From positions 124,001 through 188,000 of the forward strand of contig NZ_FNES01000008.1 of the NCBI RefSeq assembly GCF_900100195.1: a stretch of DNA of 64,000 nucleotides. The letters are read 5' to 3'. The position numbers and the translations under genes were made by a program. The notes below the pieces were generated by a model. That model had not been told where the DNA came from and searched no databases. It saw only the letters and a list, made by a program, of their open reading frames with translations. Numbering within the stretch: position 1 is the first letter of the stretch; every line of letters begins with the position of its first letter. Positions 26,784 through 36,205 of the stretch are shown here, piece by piece. The DNA comes from Billgrantia gudaonensis (GTDB taxonomy: Bacteria; Pseudomonadota; Gammaproteobacteria; Pseudomonadales; Halomonadaceae).

Positions 26784-27749
26784 TCAGTAGTGGCGATCGA
26801 GGTCCATGCCGGAATAGAGGTCGGCCACTTCGTCGCCGTAGCCGTTGAACATCAGCGTCTCGCGCTTGCCGCGCTCGCCGATGCGCCGCTCGCGAGCCTG
26901 GGTCCAGCGGGGATGGTCGACGTGGGGATTGACGTTGGCGTAGAAGCCGTACTCTTCGGGATTCTGCGCCACCCATGAGGGCGTAGGTCGCTCTTCCGTC
27001 AAGGCGATGCGCACCACCGACTTGATGCTCTTGAAGCCGTACTTCCAGGGCACGACGAGACGAATCGGCGCACCGTTCTGATTGGGCATGATCTCGCCGT
27101 ACATGCCCACCGCCAGCAGCGTCAGCGGGTGCATCGCCTCGTCGATGCGCAGCGCCTCGCGGTAGGGCCAGTCGAGGATCGAGCGGCGCTGTCCACGCAG
27201 ATTGTCGGGGTCGTGGATCGCTTCGAAAAGCACGTACTTGGCCCGCGACGTGGGCCCGTGACGTTCGAGCAGGTCGCGCAGCGGAAAGCCGATCCATGGG
27301 ATGACCATGGACCAGGCCTCCACGCAGCGCAGGCGATAGATGCGCTCTTCCAGAGTCTCTCTGGCCAGCACGTCCTCCAGAGCCAGCGTACCGGGCTTGT
27401 CCACCTCGCCCTCGACGGTCAGCGACCAAGGATCGGTGACGAGCTTGTGAGCGAAGACCTCTGGATCGCTCTTGCGGTTGCCGAGCTCATAGAAGTTGTT
27501 GTAGCTGGTGGCATCCTCGTAGTCGGTCGTCGCCTCGCCACCCGCCAGCCGCCGAGTGTCCAAGTCGTCGTCCAGCCGACCTTGCAACGCCTCCCGCCAG
27601 GCCGCGGCATCGCGCGGCCACAACAACCCCGGTGCCGCCGCTGCCGCCCCCAGGGCAACCCCGCGTCGCAGGAAGCGACGCCGTGCATCGAACAGCGCCT
27701 TGGGCGTCACCTCGGATTCCGGCAGGGCCGGATAGCGATAGCGAGACAT
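26784..27749 (-). CDS. msrP: MsrP, molybdopterin periplasmic methionine sulfoxide reductase
   Basis: A 321-residue catalytic subunit that repairs oxidised methionines in periplasmic proteins. A Tat signal is present (RRRFLRR at 23-29 followed by a hydrophobic stretch). Cys142 in [11 protein letters not shown] is the expected molybdenum ligand, and the [18 protein letters not shown] block is typical. It pairs with MsrQ and is divergent from the cytochrome c peroxidase, with an FNR box between them. Confidence 0.94.
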   Translation of the reverse strand: MSRYRYPALPESEVTPKALFDARRRFLRRGVALGAAAAAPGLLWPRDAAAWREALQGRLDDDLDTRRLAGGEATTDYEDATSYNNFYELGNRKSDPEVFAHKLVTDPWSLTVEGEVDKPGTLALEDVLARETLEERIYRLRCVEAWSMVIPWIGFPLRDLLERHGPTSRAKYVLFEAIHDPDNLRGQRRSILDWPYREALRIDEAMHPLTLLAVGMYGEIMPNQNGAPIRLVVPWKYGFKSIKSVVRIALTEERPTPSWVAQNPEEYGFYANVNPHVDHPRWTQARERRIGERGKRETLMFNGYGDEVADLYSGMDLDRHY

Positions 27750-27880
27750 GGATCCTCCTGGGCGCTCCTGGAGCGGGCAGTGTCACCACCTCGTACAGAG
27801 ACTGTCCAGTACTCCGGCAACGGCTCGAGCGAAAACTTGACCTGGAGCAAGGAGCCTCGTTATCCGAGTATTGTGCTTGG

Positions 27881-27894
27881 TTGATAATGATCAA
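27881..27894. promoter_or_regulatory. FNR/ANR box
   Basis: TTGATAATGATCAA is a perfect match to the FNR/ANR consensus TTGAT-N4-ATCAA. It lies 101 bases before the peroxidase ATG and 132 bases before msrP. Peroxidases of this family are known anaerobic FNR/ANR targets. A candidate TTGACC at 27837 lies upstream on the plus strand; the exact promoter is not resolved. Confidence 0.72.
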
Positions 27895-27994
27895 GTGCGA
27901 GCCATAACCTGTCTTCGGCACACGATGCAACCCCACCAAATAGTGGGAAAAAAGACCAAAGCGCCGTGACCACCGACCATCAGGGAGAACGATC

Positions 27995-28996
27995 ATGATC
28001 CATGCCGCCATGCTGAAACCGGCTCGCCTCGTCGCCGCCGTCGCCCTCGGCAGCACCCTCGCCGCCGGTACCGCCGTGGCCGACGACGGACTCGGCGATT
28101 ACCGCGACCGCTTCGAGCCGCTGCCCCACCTACCGCCGATTCCCGCCGACAACTCGTTGACGGAAGAGAAGGTCGAACTCGGCAGCATGCTGTTCTTCGA
28201 GCCGCGCATCTCCTCCAGCGGCGTGATCAGCTGTGCCACCTGCCATAACCCAGCGCTGGGCTGGAGCGATCGCATTCCGCGCGCCACCGGTCATGACGGC
28301 CAGATCGGCGCACGCAACACGCCCACGGTGCTCAACGCCGGCTTCCTGGGCTCCCAGTTCTGGGACGGCCGCGAACCCGATCTGGAAGGCCAGGCGCTGG
28401 GACCGATCGAGGCGGACGTGGAAATGGCCATGGACCTCGAGCAGGCTCTGGAGCGCCTGGAAGGCTTCGACGTCTATCAGGAGAAGTTCGCCGCCGCCTA
28501 CCCGGATGCCGAGGATCCCATCAACGCCGACAACCTGGCCAAGGCCATCGCCAGCTTCGAACGCACCCTCAACACGCCCGACTCGCCGTTCGACCGCTAC
28601 CTGCGCGGCGACCTGGAAGCGCTCAGCCAGCAGCAGAAAGACGGCATGGTGGCCTTCGTGGACAACGGCTGCATCGCCTGTCACCGTGGCCCAGCGCTCA
28701 CCGACAGCAACTTCCACGCCATCCAGGTGCCGGGCTCCACCGACGTGGGCCGCTTCGACGTCACCGGCGACGAAGCGGATCGCCACAAGTTCCGCACCCC
28801 GACACTGCGCAACGTGGCCGTCACCTATCCCTACATGAACAACGGCGCTACCGAAACTCTCGAGGAAGCCGTGACCATCATGGGCCAGGAGATGCTCAAC
28901 CGCGACCTCGAAGAAGAGACCGTCGACGACATCGTCGCCTTCCTGCACTCCCTCACCGGCGAAATGCCCGAATTCGAGGTTCCGGCCCTGCCGTAA
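27995..28996 (+). CDS. Di-haem cytochrome c peroxidase (CcpA/MauG family)
   Basis: A 333-residue periplasmic peroxidase that reduces H2O2 with electrons from cytochrome c. An N-terminal signal peptide ends around AGTAVAD (residue 30). Two haem-binding motifs are present: C80-x-x-C83-H84 (CATCH) and C226-x-x-C229-H230 (CIACH). The ATG at 27995 follows AGGGAGA; a second ATG at 28010 is possible. A perfect FNR box upstream fits expression at low oxygen. Confidence 0.92.
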   Translation: MIHAAMLKPARLVAAVALGSTLAAGTAVADDGLGDYRDRFEPLPHLPPIPADNSLTEEKVELGSMLFFEPRISSSGVISCATCHNPALGWSDRIPRATGHDGQIGARNTPTVLNAGFLGSQFWDGREPDLEGQALGPIEADVEMAMDLEQALERLEGFDVYQEKFAAAYPDAEDPINADNLAKAIASFERTLNTPDSPFDRYLRGDLEALSQQQKDGMVAFVDNGCIACHRGPALTDSNFHAIQVPGSTDVGRFDVTGDEADRHKFRTPTLRNVAVTYPYMNNGATETLEEAVTIMGQEMLNRDLEEETVDDIVAFLHSLTGEMPEFEVPALP

Positions 28997-29025
28997 CCCG
29001 CACCGAAACGATACGCAACGCACTC

Positions 29026-29056
29026 GCCCCCGGCTCGCCGGGGGCTTCTCGTTTCC
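29026..29056 (+). terminator. Terminator after cytochrome c peroxidase
   Basis: An 8-bp GC stem (GCCCCCGG/CCGGGGGC) with loop CTCG is followed by TTCTCGTTTCC. It lies between the convergent peroxidase and deaminase genes. Confidence 0.75.
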
Positions 29057-29074
29057 TTCCCTGTGGCGGCATTC

Positions 29075-30070
29075 TCACCGGCACTCGGCGAGTTGCCGCA
29101 ATAGCTCCAGGCGCCGCGTCTCGCCGATGAAGGCAGCGTCGATCGCGCTTTCCGCCAGTTGAACGAAGGTCTCGCGAGACCAGTCGAAAGCCCGCTGACA
29201 GGCACGAAAGTTGTCGAGCATGCCGCCACCGAAATACGCCGGATCATCGGAATTGAGCGTCAGCCGAAGACCGGCATCGAGCAGGCGCGGCAAGGGATGA
29301 TCCTCGATGCGCTCGACCACCTTGAGACGCACGTTGGAAAGCGGACAAACGGTCAGCACGACCCGATCGTCACGCAGTCGCTCGACCAGTTCGGGATCTT
29401 CGAGACAGCGCACGCCGTGATCGATGCGGCAGACGTCCAGCAGGTCGAGCGCCTCACGAATGTACTCGGGCGGCCCCTCCTCGCCGGCATGCGCAACCCG
29501 TGGGATGCCGAGCATCCGCGCCCGTTCGAAGACCTCGCGGAACTTCGATGGAGGATGCCCACGCTCGGCACTGTCCAGCCCGACGGCATCCAGCGTCTCC
29601 CAAAAGGGCGCCGCACGCTCCAGGAGCTGCATCGCTTCCTGGGCAGGACGATCGCGCAGGAAGGCCATGATCATCGCCGTGGACAACCCCAGCTGTCGCT
29701 CGGCCTCGCGGCGTGCGGTACCGAGCCCTTCCATCACCGTTTCCAGCTCGACACCGCGGGCCAGATGAGCCTGGGGATCGAAGTGCATCTCCACGTGCAC
29801 GACGCCCTCTCGGTGAGCTCGGCGAAAGTAGTCCATGGCCAGGTCATGGAAATCCTCGGCGGTACGCAGCACGCTCATGCCCTGGTAGTAGAGCTCGAGG
29901 AAAGAGGGCAGATCGGCGAAGTCGTAGGCGGCGCGAACCTCGTCCACGTCAGCGTAGGGCAACGTGACCGCATTGCGACGGGCAAGCGAAAACATCAGCT
30001 CGGGCTCGAGCGTTCCCTCTATGTGCAGGTGAAGTTCGGCTTTCGGCAACCGCTTGAGAAAATCATCCAT
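29075..30070 (-). CDS. Adenine deaminase (adenosine deaminase family)
   Basis: A 331-residue member of the adenosine/AMP deaminase family. The zinc motif is H14-x-H16 (LHLHIEG), with HAGEEGPPEYIREAL, RIDHGVR and LNSDDPAYFGG supplying the other ligands and the catalytic Glu, His and Asp. VGLDSAERGHPPSKF resembles the Pseudomonas PA0148 type, shown to act on adenine rather than adenosine, so adenine deaminase is favoured. The start at 30070 overlaps the end of cydC by eight bases, behind GAGGTG; the longer frame is not conserved. It makes hypoxanthine for the xanthine dehydrogenase encoded at 18 kb. Confidence 0.88.
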   Translation of the reverse strand: MDDFLKRLPKAELHLHIEGTLEPELMFSLARRNAVTLPYADVDEVRAAYDFADLPSFLELYYQGMSVLRTAEDFHDLAMDYFRRAHREGVVHVEMHFDPQAHLARGVELETVMEGLGTARREAERQLGLSTAMIMAFLRDRPAQEAMQLLERAAPFWETLDAVGLDSAERGHPPSKFREVFERARMLGIPRVAHAGEEGPPEYIREALDLLDVCRIDHGVRCLEDPELVERLRDDRVVLTVCPLSNVRLKVVERIEDHPLPRLLDAGLRLTLNSDDPAYFGGGMLDNFRACQRAFDWSRETFVQLAESAIDAAFIGETRRLELLRQLAECR

Positions 30071-31829
30071 TGCGCACCTCGTTGGGCATCGTCGTCGCTT
30101 TCCCGTCATCCTGACCGATCGCACAATATCGTGCAAAGTCGGTCAGTTCGCCTTCCACCAGGTGCGCACGATGCGTCACTCCGGGCGGCGCGACGGAATC
30201 GTCATCCAACTGGTGGACGAGAAACAGCGCCGTTCGGCCGCGCAGCCAACCATCCAGCCTGGGCACCAGCGATGCGAGAGTCGCTCTATCGAGGCCGGCA
30301 AACGGCTCGTCGAGAATGACCAGACCAGGATCGCGCAGCCACAGCCGAGCCAGTGCCAGCCGCCGAGCCTGACCGCCGGACAGCGCATGCCCCCCCTCTC
30401 CCACCGGTGTCGCCAACCCGGCCGACAACGCCTCGGCCCAGTCGGCCAGCGTCGCCCAGTCGAGCGCTTGCCACAGTCGTTCGTCGGTTGCAGCGGGATC
30501 GGCGATGCGCAGATTGTCGGCCAGGCTTCCCTCGAAGAGATCGATGCGCTGCCCCAGCAAGGCGACGCGCTCACGCAAGGAGCCCTCGTCGATCTCCGCC
30601 AGCGGAATGTCATTCAAACGAATGTCGCCCGTGTCGGGCAGCAACTGTCGCGTCAACAGTGCGGCGATGGTGCTCTTGCCGGCCCCCGAAGTGCCCGTCA
30701 ACACCAGACGCGAGCCGCCCTTCAAGGACAGGCTCACCGCATCCAACGCCATGTGCCAGGCGCCCGGATAGCGTAGGCCCACTCCCTCCAGCGACAGCTC
30801 GAGAGGCCCATCCGCGAGCGGCCGGGAGCGTCCGGATGGAGCGCGCCGCTCGGCGGCTTCCAGGGCGTTGAGGCGCTCGGCGGCTGTCCGTGTCGTTCCC
30901 AGTGACGTGAAAGCGTTGGGCAGCAAGGCCAGGGCTTCGCCAATGGCCAGCACCGCCAGCGGCAGCATCACCATCACCGCTCCGCTCACGGCATCGTGCT
31001 GCCACGCCGCAGCGGCCAGCCACAGGGTGGCCAGCATGGCCAGTCCCACCACCAGACCCACCAAGGCCGAGCCCAGGGCGGTACAGCGAGCGAGCCGCCG
31101 CTGGGCGGCATGCAGTCGGCGTTCGCACGCCAGGAGCCGATGGCGGTGCCGCGCCGTGCAGTCATGGGCCTCGAGCTCCGCCAAGCCCTGCAAGTGCTCG
31201 ACCGATAGGCTGCGCAAGCGCTGGCGATGCTCGACCTGGGCCCGGCTCGCCGCCATGCCGAGCCATGCCTGACCGAAGGACAGCCATAGCCAGGCCAGCA
31301 CCAGGCCGGCTCCCACCAATCCCGCCAGCGTCGGCAGCCACAGCGCCAGAAACGCGGTCAACGAGCCGATCAGGGCCAGCGCGACCAACGGCGGCGCCAG
31401 CAAGCGCAGGTAGAGACCGTCCAGGGTATCGATATCGGCAGTGAGGCGAGTCAACCAGTCGCTGGACCGCTGCTTCGCCAGGGTGGCACCGTCCAGACGC
31501 GACAGTACGGCGAACAGCGAGCCACGCAGGTCCGCCAGCAGACGCAACACGGTATCGTGGTTGTAGAGCCGCTCCAGATAGCGCGCCACGGTTCGGGTCA
31601 CGGCAAAGGCGCGAATGCCGCCACCGGGGACGTGAACGTCGAGGCCGGCCCTGATCGCCATGCCGGTCAGGGCGCTCGCGGTGATGAACCAGCCCGAAAG
31701 CGCCAGCAAGCCGATGGCGGCCAGCAGCGTCAACCCCAGCAGCCCGGCCCCCACCCAAAGGCGCCGCCGACGCCGTGCCAGCAGGCGCAACCACGGGCGC
31801 AGGGCCCCGATGCCCAGCCCATCACCCAT
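30063..31829 (-). CDS. cydC: CydC, thiol-reductant ABC exporter subunit
   Basis: A 588-residue fused membrane-ATPase half-transporter. Six helices occupy about residues 15-310, including the conserved AFAVTRTVARYLERLYNHD. The nucleotide domain has Walker A LTGTSGAGKST, signature LSGGQARRLALAR and Walker B LVILDEP. CydDC exports glutathione and cysteine to the periplasm and is needed to assemble bd oxidase. It overlaps cydD by eight bases and the deaminase gene by eight. Confidence 0.93.
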   Translation of the reverse strand: MGDGLGIGALRPWLRLLARRRRRLWVGAGLLGLTLLAAIGLLALSGWFITASALTGMAIRAGLDVHVPGGGIRAFAVTRTVARYLERLYNHDTVLRLLADLRGSLFAVLSRLDGATLAKQRSSDWLTRLTADIDTLDGLYLRLLAPPLVALALIGSLTAFLALWLPTLAGLVGAGLVLAWLWLSFGQAWLGMAASRAQVEHRQRLRSLSVEHLQGLAELEAHDCTARHRHRLLACERRLHAAQRRLARCTALGSALVGLVVGLAMLATLWLAAAAWQHDAVSGAVMVMLPLAVLAIGEALALLPNAFTSLGTTRTAAERLNALEAAERRAPSGRSRPLADGPLELSLEGVGLRYPGAWHMALDAVSLSLKGGSRLVLTGTSGAGKSTIAALLTRQLLPDTGDIRLNDIPLAEIDEGSLRERVALLGQRIDLFEGSLADNLRIADPAATDERLWQALDWATLADWAEALSAGLATPVGEGGHALSGGQARRLALARLWLRDPGLVILDEPFAGLDRATLASLVPRLDGWLRGRTALFLVHQLDDDSVAPPGVTHRAHLVEGELTDFARYCAIGQDDGKATTMPNEVRNG

Positions 31830-33498
31830 CGTTCGCCTCCCCGGGCAGTTCGCGGAGACGCCCGCCAGCGATGTACTGGCATCGTGATGCCAGGCGCATC
31901 AGTGCCGGATGGTGCGTGGCAATGACCAGTGCACGTCCCTCGCTGGCCAGAGTCTGCAGGGCTGCCACCACCTGCCCCTCGCTCATCTCATCGAGATGGG
32001 CAGTCGGCTCATCGAGCAACAGCAGGTCCGCTTCGCTCAGAAACAGCCGTGCCAGCGCCACCCGCTGGGCCTGACCGCCGGAGAGCCCGCTGCCGCGCTC
32101 GCCCAGGGGGGTATCCAGCCCATTGGGAAGCCTTGCCAGCAGCTCGGCCAGGCCAACTTTGGCCAGCGCTGCTTCGAGCTCGCCGTCGCTGGCATGGGGA
32201 GCCGTCAAGCGCAGGTTGTCCGCCAAGCTGCCCTGAACCAGCCACGGCCGCTGATCCAACCATGCCAGCCGCAAGCCGGGCCTGACGCAGCGCCGGCCCG
32301 AATCGGGCCCCACGAAGCCGGCCAGCAGGTGCAACAGGGATGACTTGCCGCCACCCGATGGTCCGGTGATCGCAAGCGTTTCGCCCGGCAGCACGGTCAT
32401 GTCGAGAGGACCGAGCACCCGCCCGCGCCGTGGATGAGCCAGCGTGACATCGACCAGACTCACCAGCGCAGAGTCGCCAGGAGTGAGCGACGCCCTGTGA
32501 CGCTGGGGATGCGGCCGCTCTGCAAGCAGCGTGAGCATGCCCCTGGCGGCCCCCAGGGCGGCGGCACGATCGTGATAGTGCTGGGCCAGGCTGCGCAGCG
32601 GCTGAAAGAACTCCGGAGCCAGCAGCAGTATCAGCAGGCCGCTGAACAGGGTCAGCTCGGACGACGGCCCGTAGCCGATGTAACCGAGCAGGCCGAACCC
32701 CACGTAGACGGCCACCACGGCGATGGCCACCGAGGCGAAGAATTCCAGCACCGCCGAGGAGAGAAACGCCAGACGCAGCGGACGCAGGCTGAGCCGCCGG
32801 TAATGGTCGGCCGCCGCTTCCACCTCGCGCGTGGCTTCGGTCGTACGGTCGAACAGCTGCAGCGTGGTCAATCCTCGCACGCGGTCCAGGAAATGCCCGG
32901 ACAGCCGCGTGACGGCGGCAAACTGCTCACGGTTTACCCGCTCGGCACCGACCCCCACCAGGGCCATGAACAGGGGAATCATGGGCGCTGCCAGCAGCAG
33001 GAAGAGCGCGGCCAGCCAATCGAGCCACGCCACGCACGACACGATCGCCAGCGGAGTCGCCACCGCCAGGATGCACTGCGGCAGAAAACGCGCGATGAAC
33101 CCGTCGAGCGCCTCGACCTGTTCCACCAGTTGGCTTGCCACTCCACCCGCCGGATACGCGGCGCCCCGCACCGGCCCCAGTGCTGCCAGATGGGCCAGCA
33201 ATTCGGCACGCACACGGGCGCGGACCCGCAGACTCGCCTCCTGCCCCGCCACCTCCTGCGTCCACTGGGCCAGGGCGCGCAGCACGAGGCATGACGCCAG
33301 AGCGAGAAAGGCCGGCGTCAGCGACGCCAGTTCGGCATTGGCCACCAGCAACTGGCTGACGATCCATGCCAGCAGAGCCAGCTGTACCAGAGTCGCCGCA
33401 CTCGCGGCAAGGCCTGCCGCCACGGCGAGCAACAGCCAGCCACGCTGCCGTGCAGCATGGTGGGAGAGCCAGCGCTGAGCATCGGGAGCGCCAGCCAT
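31822..33498 (-). CDS. cydD: CydD, thiol-reductant ABC exporter subunit
   Basis: A 558-residue partner of CydC with an N-terminal transmembrane domain and a C-terminal ATPase: Walker A ITGPSGGGKSS, signature LSGGQAQRVALAR, Walker B LLLLDEP. It starts four bases after the cydB stop on the minus strand and overlaps cydC by eight bases, so oxidase subunits and their assembly exporter are made from one coupled message. Confidence 0.93.
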   Translation of the reverse strand: MAGAPDAQRWLSHHAARQRGWLLLAVAAGLAASAATLVQLALLAWIVSQLLVANAELASLTPAFLALASCLVLRALAQWTQEVAGQEASLRVRARVRAELLAHLAALGPVRGAAYPAGGVASQLVEQVEALDGFIARFLPQCILAVATPLAIVSCVAWLDWLAALFLLLAAPMIPLFMALVGVGAERVNREQFAAVTRLSGHFLDRVRGLTTLQLFDRTTEATREVEAAADHYRRLSLRPLRLAFLSSAVLEFFASVAIAVVAVYVGFGLLGYIGYGPSSELTLFSGLLILLLAPEFFQPLRSLAQHYHDRAAALGAARGMLTLLAERPHPQRHRASLTPGDSALVSLVDVTLAHPRRGRVLGPLDMTVLPGETLAITGPSGGGKSSLLHLLAGFVGPDSGRRCVRPGLRLAWLDQRPWLVQGSLADNLRLTAPHASDGELEAALAKVGLAELLARLPNGLDTPLGERGSGLSGGQAQRVALARLFLSEADLLLLDEPTAHLDEMSEGQVVAALQTLASEGRALVIATHHPALMRLASRCQYIAGGRLRELPGEANDG

Positions 33499-33502
33499 CG
33501 CG

Positions 33503-34504
33503 TCAGTGATAACCGTCGTCGGGCCGTACCTTGCCGCGGAAGACCCAGTAGGTCCAGGCGGTGTAGGCCAGCACGATGGGAATCACGAACAGCACGCCGA
33601 TCAACAGGAAGAGCTGCGAACCCGGCGCCGAGGCGGCATCCCAGATGGTGTGATCGGGCGGCACGATCACCGGCCACTTGCTCGCCACCAGGCCCAGATA
33701 GGTGAAGATGAACAAGCCCAGGGTCGCCACGAAGGGCTGCCCTTCCTGACGACGGCGCACGGCTCTCCACAGCCACAGCGCGCAACCCAGCGCCAGGGCC
33801 GGCAGCACCCAGATCACCGCGAGATGGTCGAACCAACGGCTGCGCACCGCGCCATCCACGAAGGGCGTCCACACGCTGATGGTGGCAAACACCGCCAGCA
33901 CGCCGACCAGCAGTGGCGGTGCGATTCGATAGGCCCACGCCTGAACGTGGCCCTCGCTCTTGAGAATCAACCAGGTAGCGCCGAGCAGCGCATAGCCGAT
34001 CATCAGCCCCAGCCCGGTCAGCACCGTGAACGGGGTCAGCCAGTCGAGGGCACCGCCCACGTAGGTGAAATCCTCCACGGCGAAGCCCTGGATGTAAGCC
34101 CCGACCACGGCCCCCTGGGCAAAGGCCGCCACGGCGGATCCCCAGCAGAAGGCCCGGTTCCACCAGCGACGACTGCGCCGCGCCTTGAAGCGAAACTCGA
34201 AGGCGATGCCCCGGAAGATCAGCCCCGCCAGCATCAGGAACACGCCGATGTACAGGGCCGGCAGGAATACCGAATAAACCAGCGGGAAGGCCCCTAGCAG
34301 TCCCGCACCGCCGAGTACCAGCCAGGTCTCGTTGCCGTCCCAGACCGGTGCCACCGAATTCATCATCACATCGCGCGAGGTTTCATCGGGCGCGAAGGGA
34401 TAGAGAATCCCCAGCCCCAGGTCGAAGCCATCCATCAGCACGTACATGATCACGCCGAAACCGATGATCAACGCCCAGATGATGGAGAGATCGAAGAATT
34501 CCAT
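33503..34504 (-). CDS. cydB: Cytochrome bd-type quinol oxidase subunit II
   Basis: A 333-residue membrane subunit. Opening helices hold IWALIIGFGVIMYVLMDGFDLGLGILYPF, then VWDGNETWLVLGGAGLLGAFP, both hallmarks of CydB/CioB. Length is close to CioB of cyanide-insensitive oxidases (about 335) and shorter than E. coli CydB (379). It begins three bases after cydA. No cydX-like small ORF is visible between the operon genes. Confidence 0.94.
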   Translation of the reverse strand: MEFFDLSIIWALIIGFGVIMYVLMDGFDLGLGILYPFAPDETSRDVMMNSVAPVWDGNETWLVLGGAGLLGAFPLVYSVFLPALYIGVFLMLAGLIFRGIAFEFRFKARRSRRWWNRAFCWGSAVAAFAQGAVVGAYIQGFAVEDFTYVGGALDWLTPFTVLTGLGLMIGYALLGATWLILKSEGHVQAWAYRIAPPLLVGVLAVFATISVWTPFVDGAVRSRWFDHLAVIWVLPALALGCALWLWRAVRRRQEGQPFVATLGLFIFTYLGLVASKWPVIVPPDHTIWDAASAPGSQLFLLIGVLFVIPIVLAYTAWTYWVFRGKVRPDDGYH

Positions 34505-34507
34505 GGT

Positions 34508-35917
34508 TCACTCCTTCCAGGTCGGGGATGCATCGCTTTCGAAGCTGACATGCGCAGCCGAAAACGGCCGTTTGGCGTGCTCCGCCGAACCGGGTTCCGA
34601 TGCCTCCGGCAACATGCCCTCACGAACCACCCGGGTCAGGTAATACACCCCGGCCCAGAAGACCACGGCGTAGACCGCCACGTAGCCCACCAGGGTGAAC
34701 AGCGCCATTCCCCCGGTCAGCGACGGAGTGACCCCTTCGGCATGGGTCATCATGCCGTAGACGAGCCAGGGAGCCCGCCCCGACTCGGTGACGATCCAGC
34801 CGGCCAGCACCGCAACGAAGGGGGCAATGCTCATCACCCGCAGAACCTGCAGAAACCCACGGTGAGAGTAGAGGCGCCCGCCCCGGCGCAGCCACAGCCC
34901 GGCCACGACGACGGCAATCATCAGCAAGCCGAGCCCGACCATCACCCGGAAAGACCAGAACACCAGCCATACCGGCGGCTGCTCCTGGGGAGAGACCTCG
35001 CTGATGCCCGGCACCTCCCCAGCGGGGTCGTGCGCGAGAATCACGCTGGCCAAACTCGGGATGCCCACTTCCAGACGATTGGTCTGCGCCTGCTGGTCGG
35101 GAATGGCAAACAGCAGCAGGGGAACATGGGAATCCCGCTCCCAGTTGCCTTCCATGGCGGCCACCTTGGTGGGCTGGTGCTCCAGGGTGTTCAGTCCGTG
35201 AAAGTCGCCCACCACGGCCTGGGCGGGCGCCAGTACCAGCAGCAGCCACAGGCACATCGACAGCGCCCGGCGATTGGCCTCCACATCGCGACCGATCAGC
35301 AGATACCAGGCACTCACCCCGGCCACCACGAATCCGCCGGTCAAGAACGAGGCCATCACCATGTGGGCGAAACGCCAGGGGAAGGAGGGGTTGAAGATCG
35401 CCTCGAACCAGTCGGTCACACGGAACTGGCCGTCGACCAGCACGGCTCCCGCCGGCGTCTGCATCCAACTGTTGGCGGCCAGAATCCAGAACGAGGAAAT
35501 GAACGTTCCCAGCGCCACCATGAGGGCCGCGAAGAGGTGCACGCCCTGGGGTACCTTTCCCCTGCCGAACAGCAACACGCCGAGAAAGGCCGCCTCGAGA
35601 AAGAACGCCGTGACCACTTCGTAGCTGAGCATCGGCCCCAGGAAATTGGCCGCCGCCTGGGAAAAGTGGCTCCAGTTGGTCCCGAACTGGAACGACATGA
35701 CGATGCCCGACACCACTCCCATGCCGAACACCACGGCGAAGACGCGCGTCCAGAACTGTGCCAGGCGATCCCAGACCGGATTGGCGCTGCGGTAGAAGAG
35801 CCCGTGCAGCAGGGCGATGTAGGAAGCCAAACCGATGGTGAACACCGGAAAGATGGCATGAAAAGAAACCACGAAGGCGAACTGCAATCGCGATAGCAGC
35901 AGGGGATCCAACTCCAT
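34508..35917 (-). CDS. cydA: Cytochrome bd-type quinol oxidase subunit I
   Basis: A 469-residue catalytic subunit carrying the haems. His20 in VSFHAIFP aligns with the haem b595 ligand, RFAHMVMASF holds the haem b558 His, and YEVVTAFFLEAAFLG carries the proton-path glutamates. The quinol loop is short and the usual GRQPW appears as GRAPW, so it is closer to the CioA (cyanide-insensitive) branch than to E. coli CydA (522 residues). Head of cydABDC-deaminase. bd oxidases work at low oxygen and resist NO and sulfide. Confidence 0.93.
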   Translation of the reverse strand: MELDPLLLSRLQFAFVVSFHAIFPVFTIGLASYIALLHGLFYRSANPVWDRLAQFWTRVFAVVFGMGVVSGIVMSFQFGTNWSHFSQAAANFLGPMLSYEVVTAFFLEAAFLGVLLFGRGKVPQGVHLFAALMVALGTFISSFWILAANSWMQTPAGAVLVDGQFRVTDWFEAIFNPSFPWRFAHMVMASFLTGGFVVAGVSAWYLLIGRDVEANRRALSMCLWLLLVLAPAQAVVGDFHGLNTLEHQPTKVAAMEGNWERDSHVPLLLFAIPDQQAQTNRLEVGIPSLASVILAHDPAGEVPGISEVSPQEQPPVWLVFWSFRVMVGLGLLMIAVVVAGLWLRRGGRLYSHRGFLQVLRVMSIAPFVAVLAGWIVTESGRAPWLVYGMMTHAEGVTPSLTGGMALFTLVGYVAVYAVVFWAGVYYLTRVVREGMLPEASEPGSAEHAKRPFSAAHVSFESDASPTWKE

Positions 35918-36205
35918 GACGCTTGCCTCGGAACGCTGGGTGATTCAAGGCCGTCACAAGGGATGCGATATCGCGCGGCTACCGCGTCTTGTTCTTCGGG
36001 CGACGTCCATCGACGAAGCCCTGGCGCATTCCGCTTGGACACTCGGCTCGGCACCAGCCCGTTCCCGGTAGCATTGTTGGCGATGATGAAAGCGCTCGAG
36101 GGAATAAACTTATGCCAAGCGACTCGTTCATGATACGTCTATGGACACGATTGGACGCCATGAGTTTGCGTTTTCCGAGGCGTCGCATTGTCGCATGAAA
36201 GCGGC
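35918..36205. other. Intergenic region upstream of cydA
   Basis: 288 bases between cydA and the Ca2+/Na+ antiporter gene, both on the minus strand. It should contain the cyd promoter, but no FNR box (TTGAT-N4-ATCAA) or good -35/-10 pair was found. A 69-codon plus-strand frame at 35989-36198 has no recognisable features and is not called. Confidence 0.45.

Noticed and set aside
27932..27947. CCCAC/GTGGG stem next to AAAAAA before the peroxidase gene
   Set aside because: The A-run lies on the wrong side for a terminator on either strand, and the stem is short.
35989..36198. 69-codon plus-strand frame in the cydA upstream gap
   Set aside because: No ribosome site, basic low-complexity composition and no recognisable motif.
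35918..36205. Expected FNR/ANR box for the cyd operon
   Set aside because: No TTGAT-N4-ATCAA or near match was found; only isolated half-sites.
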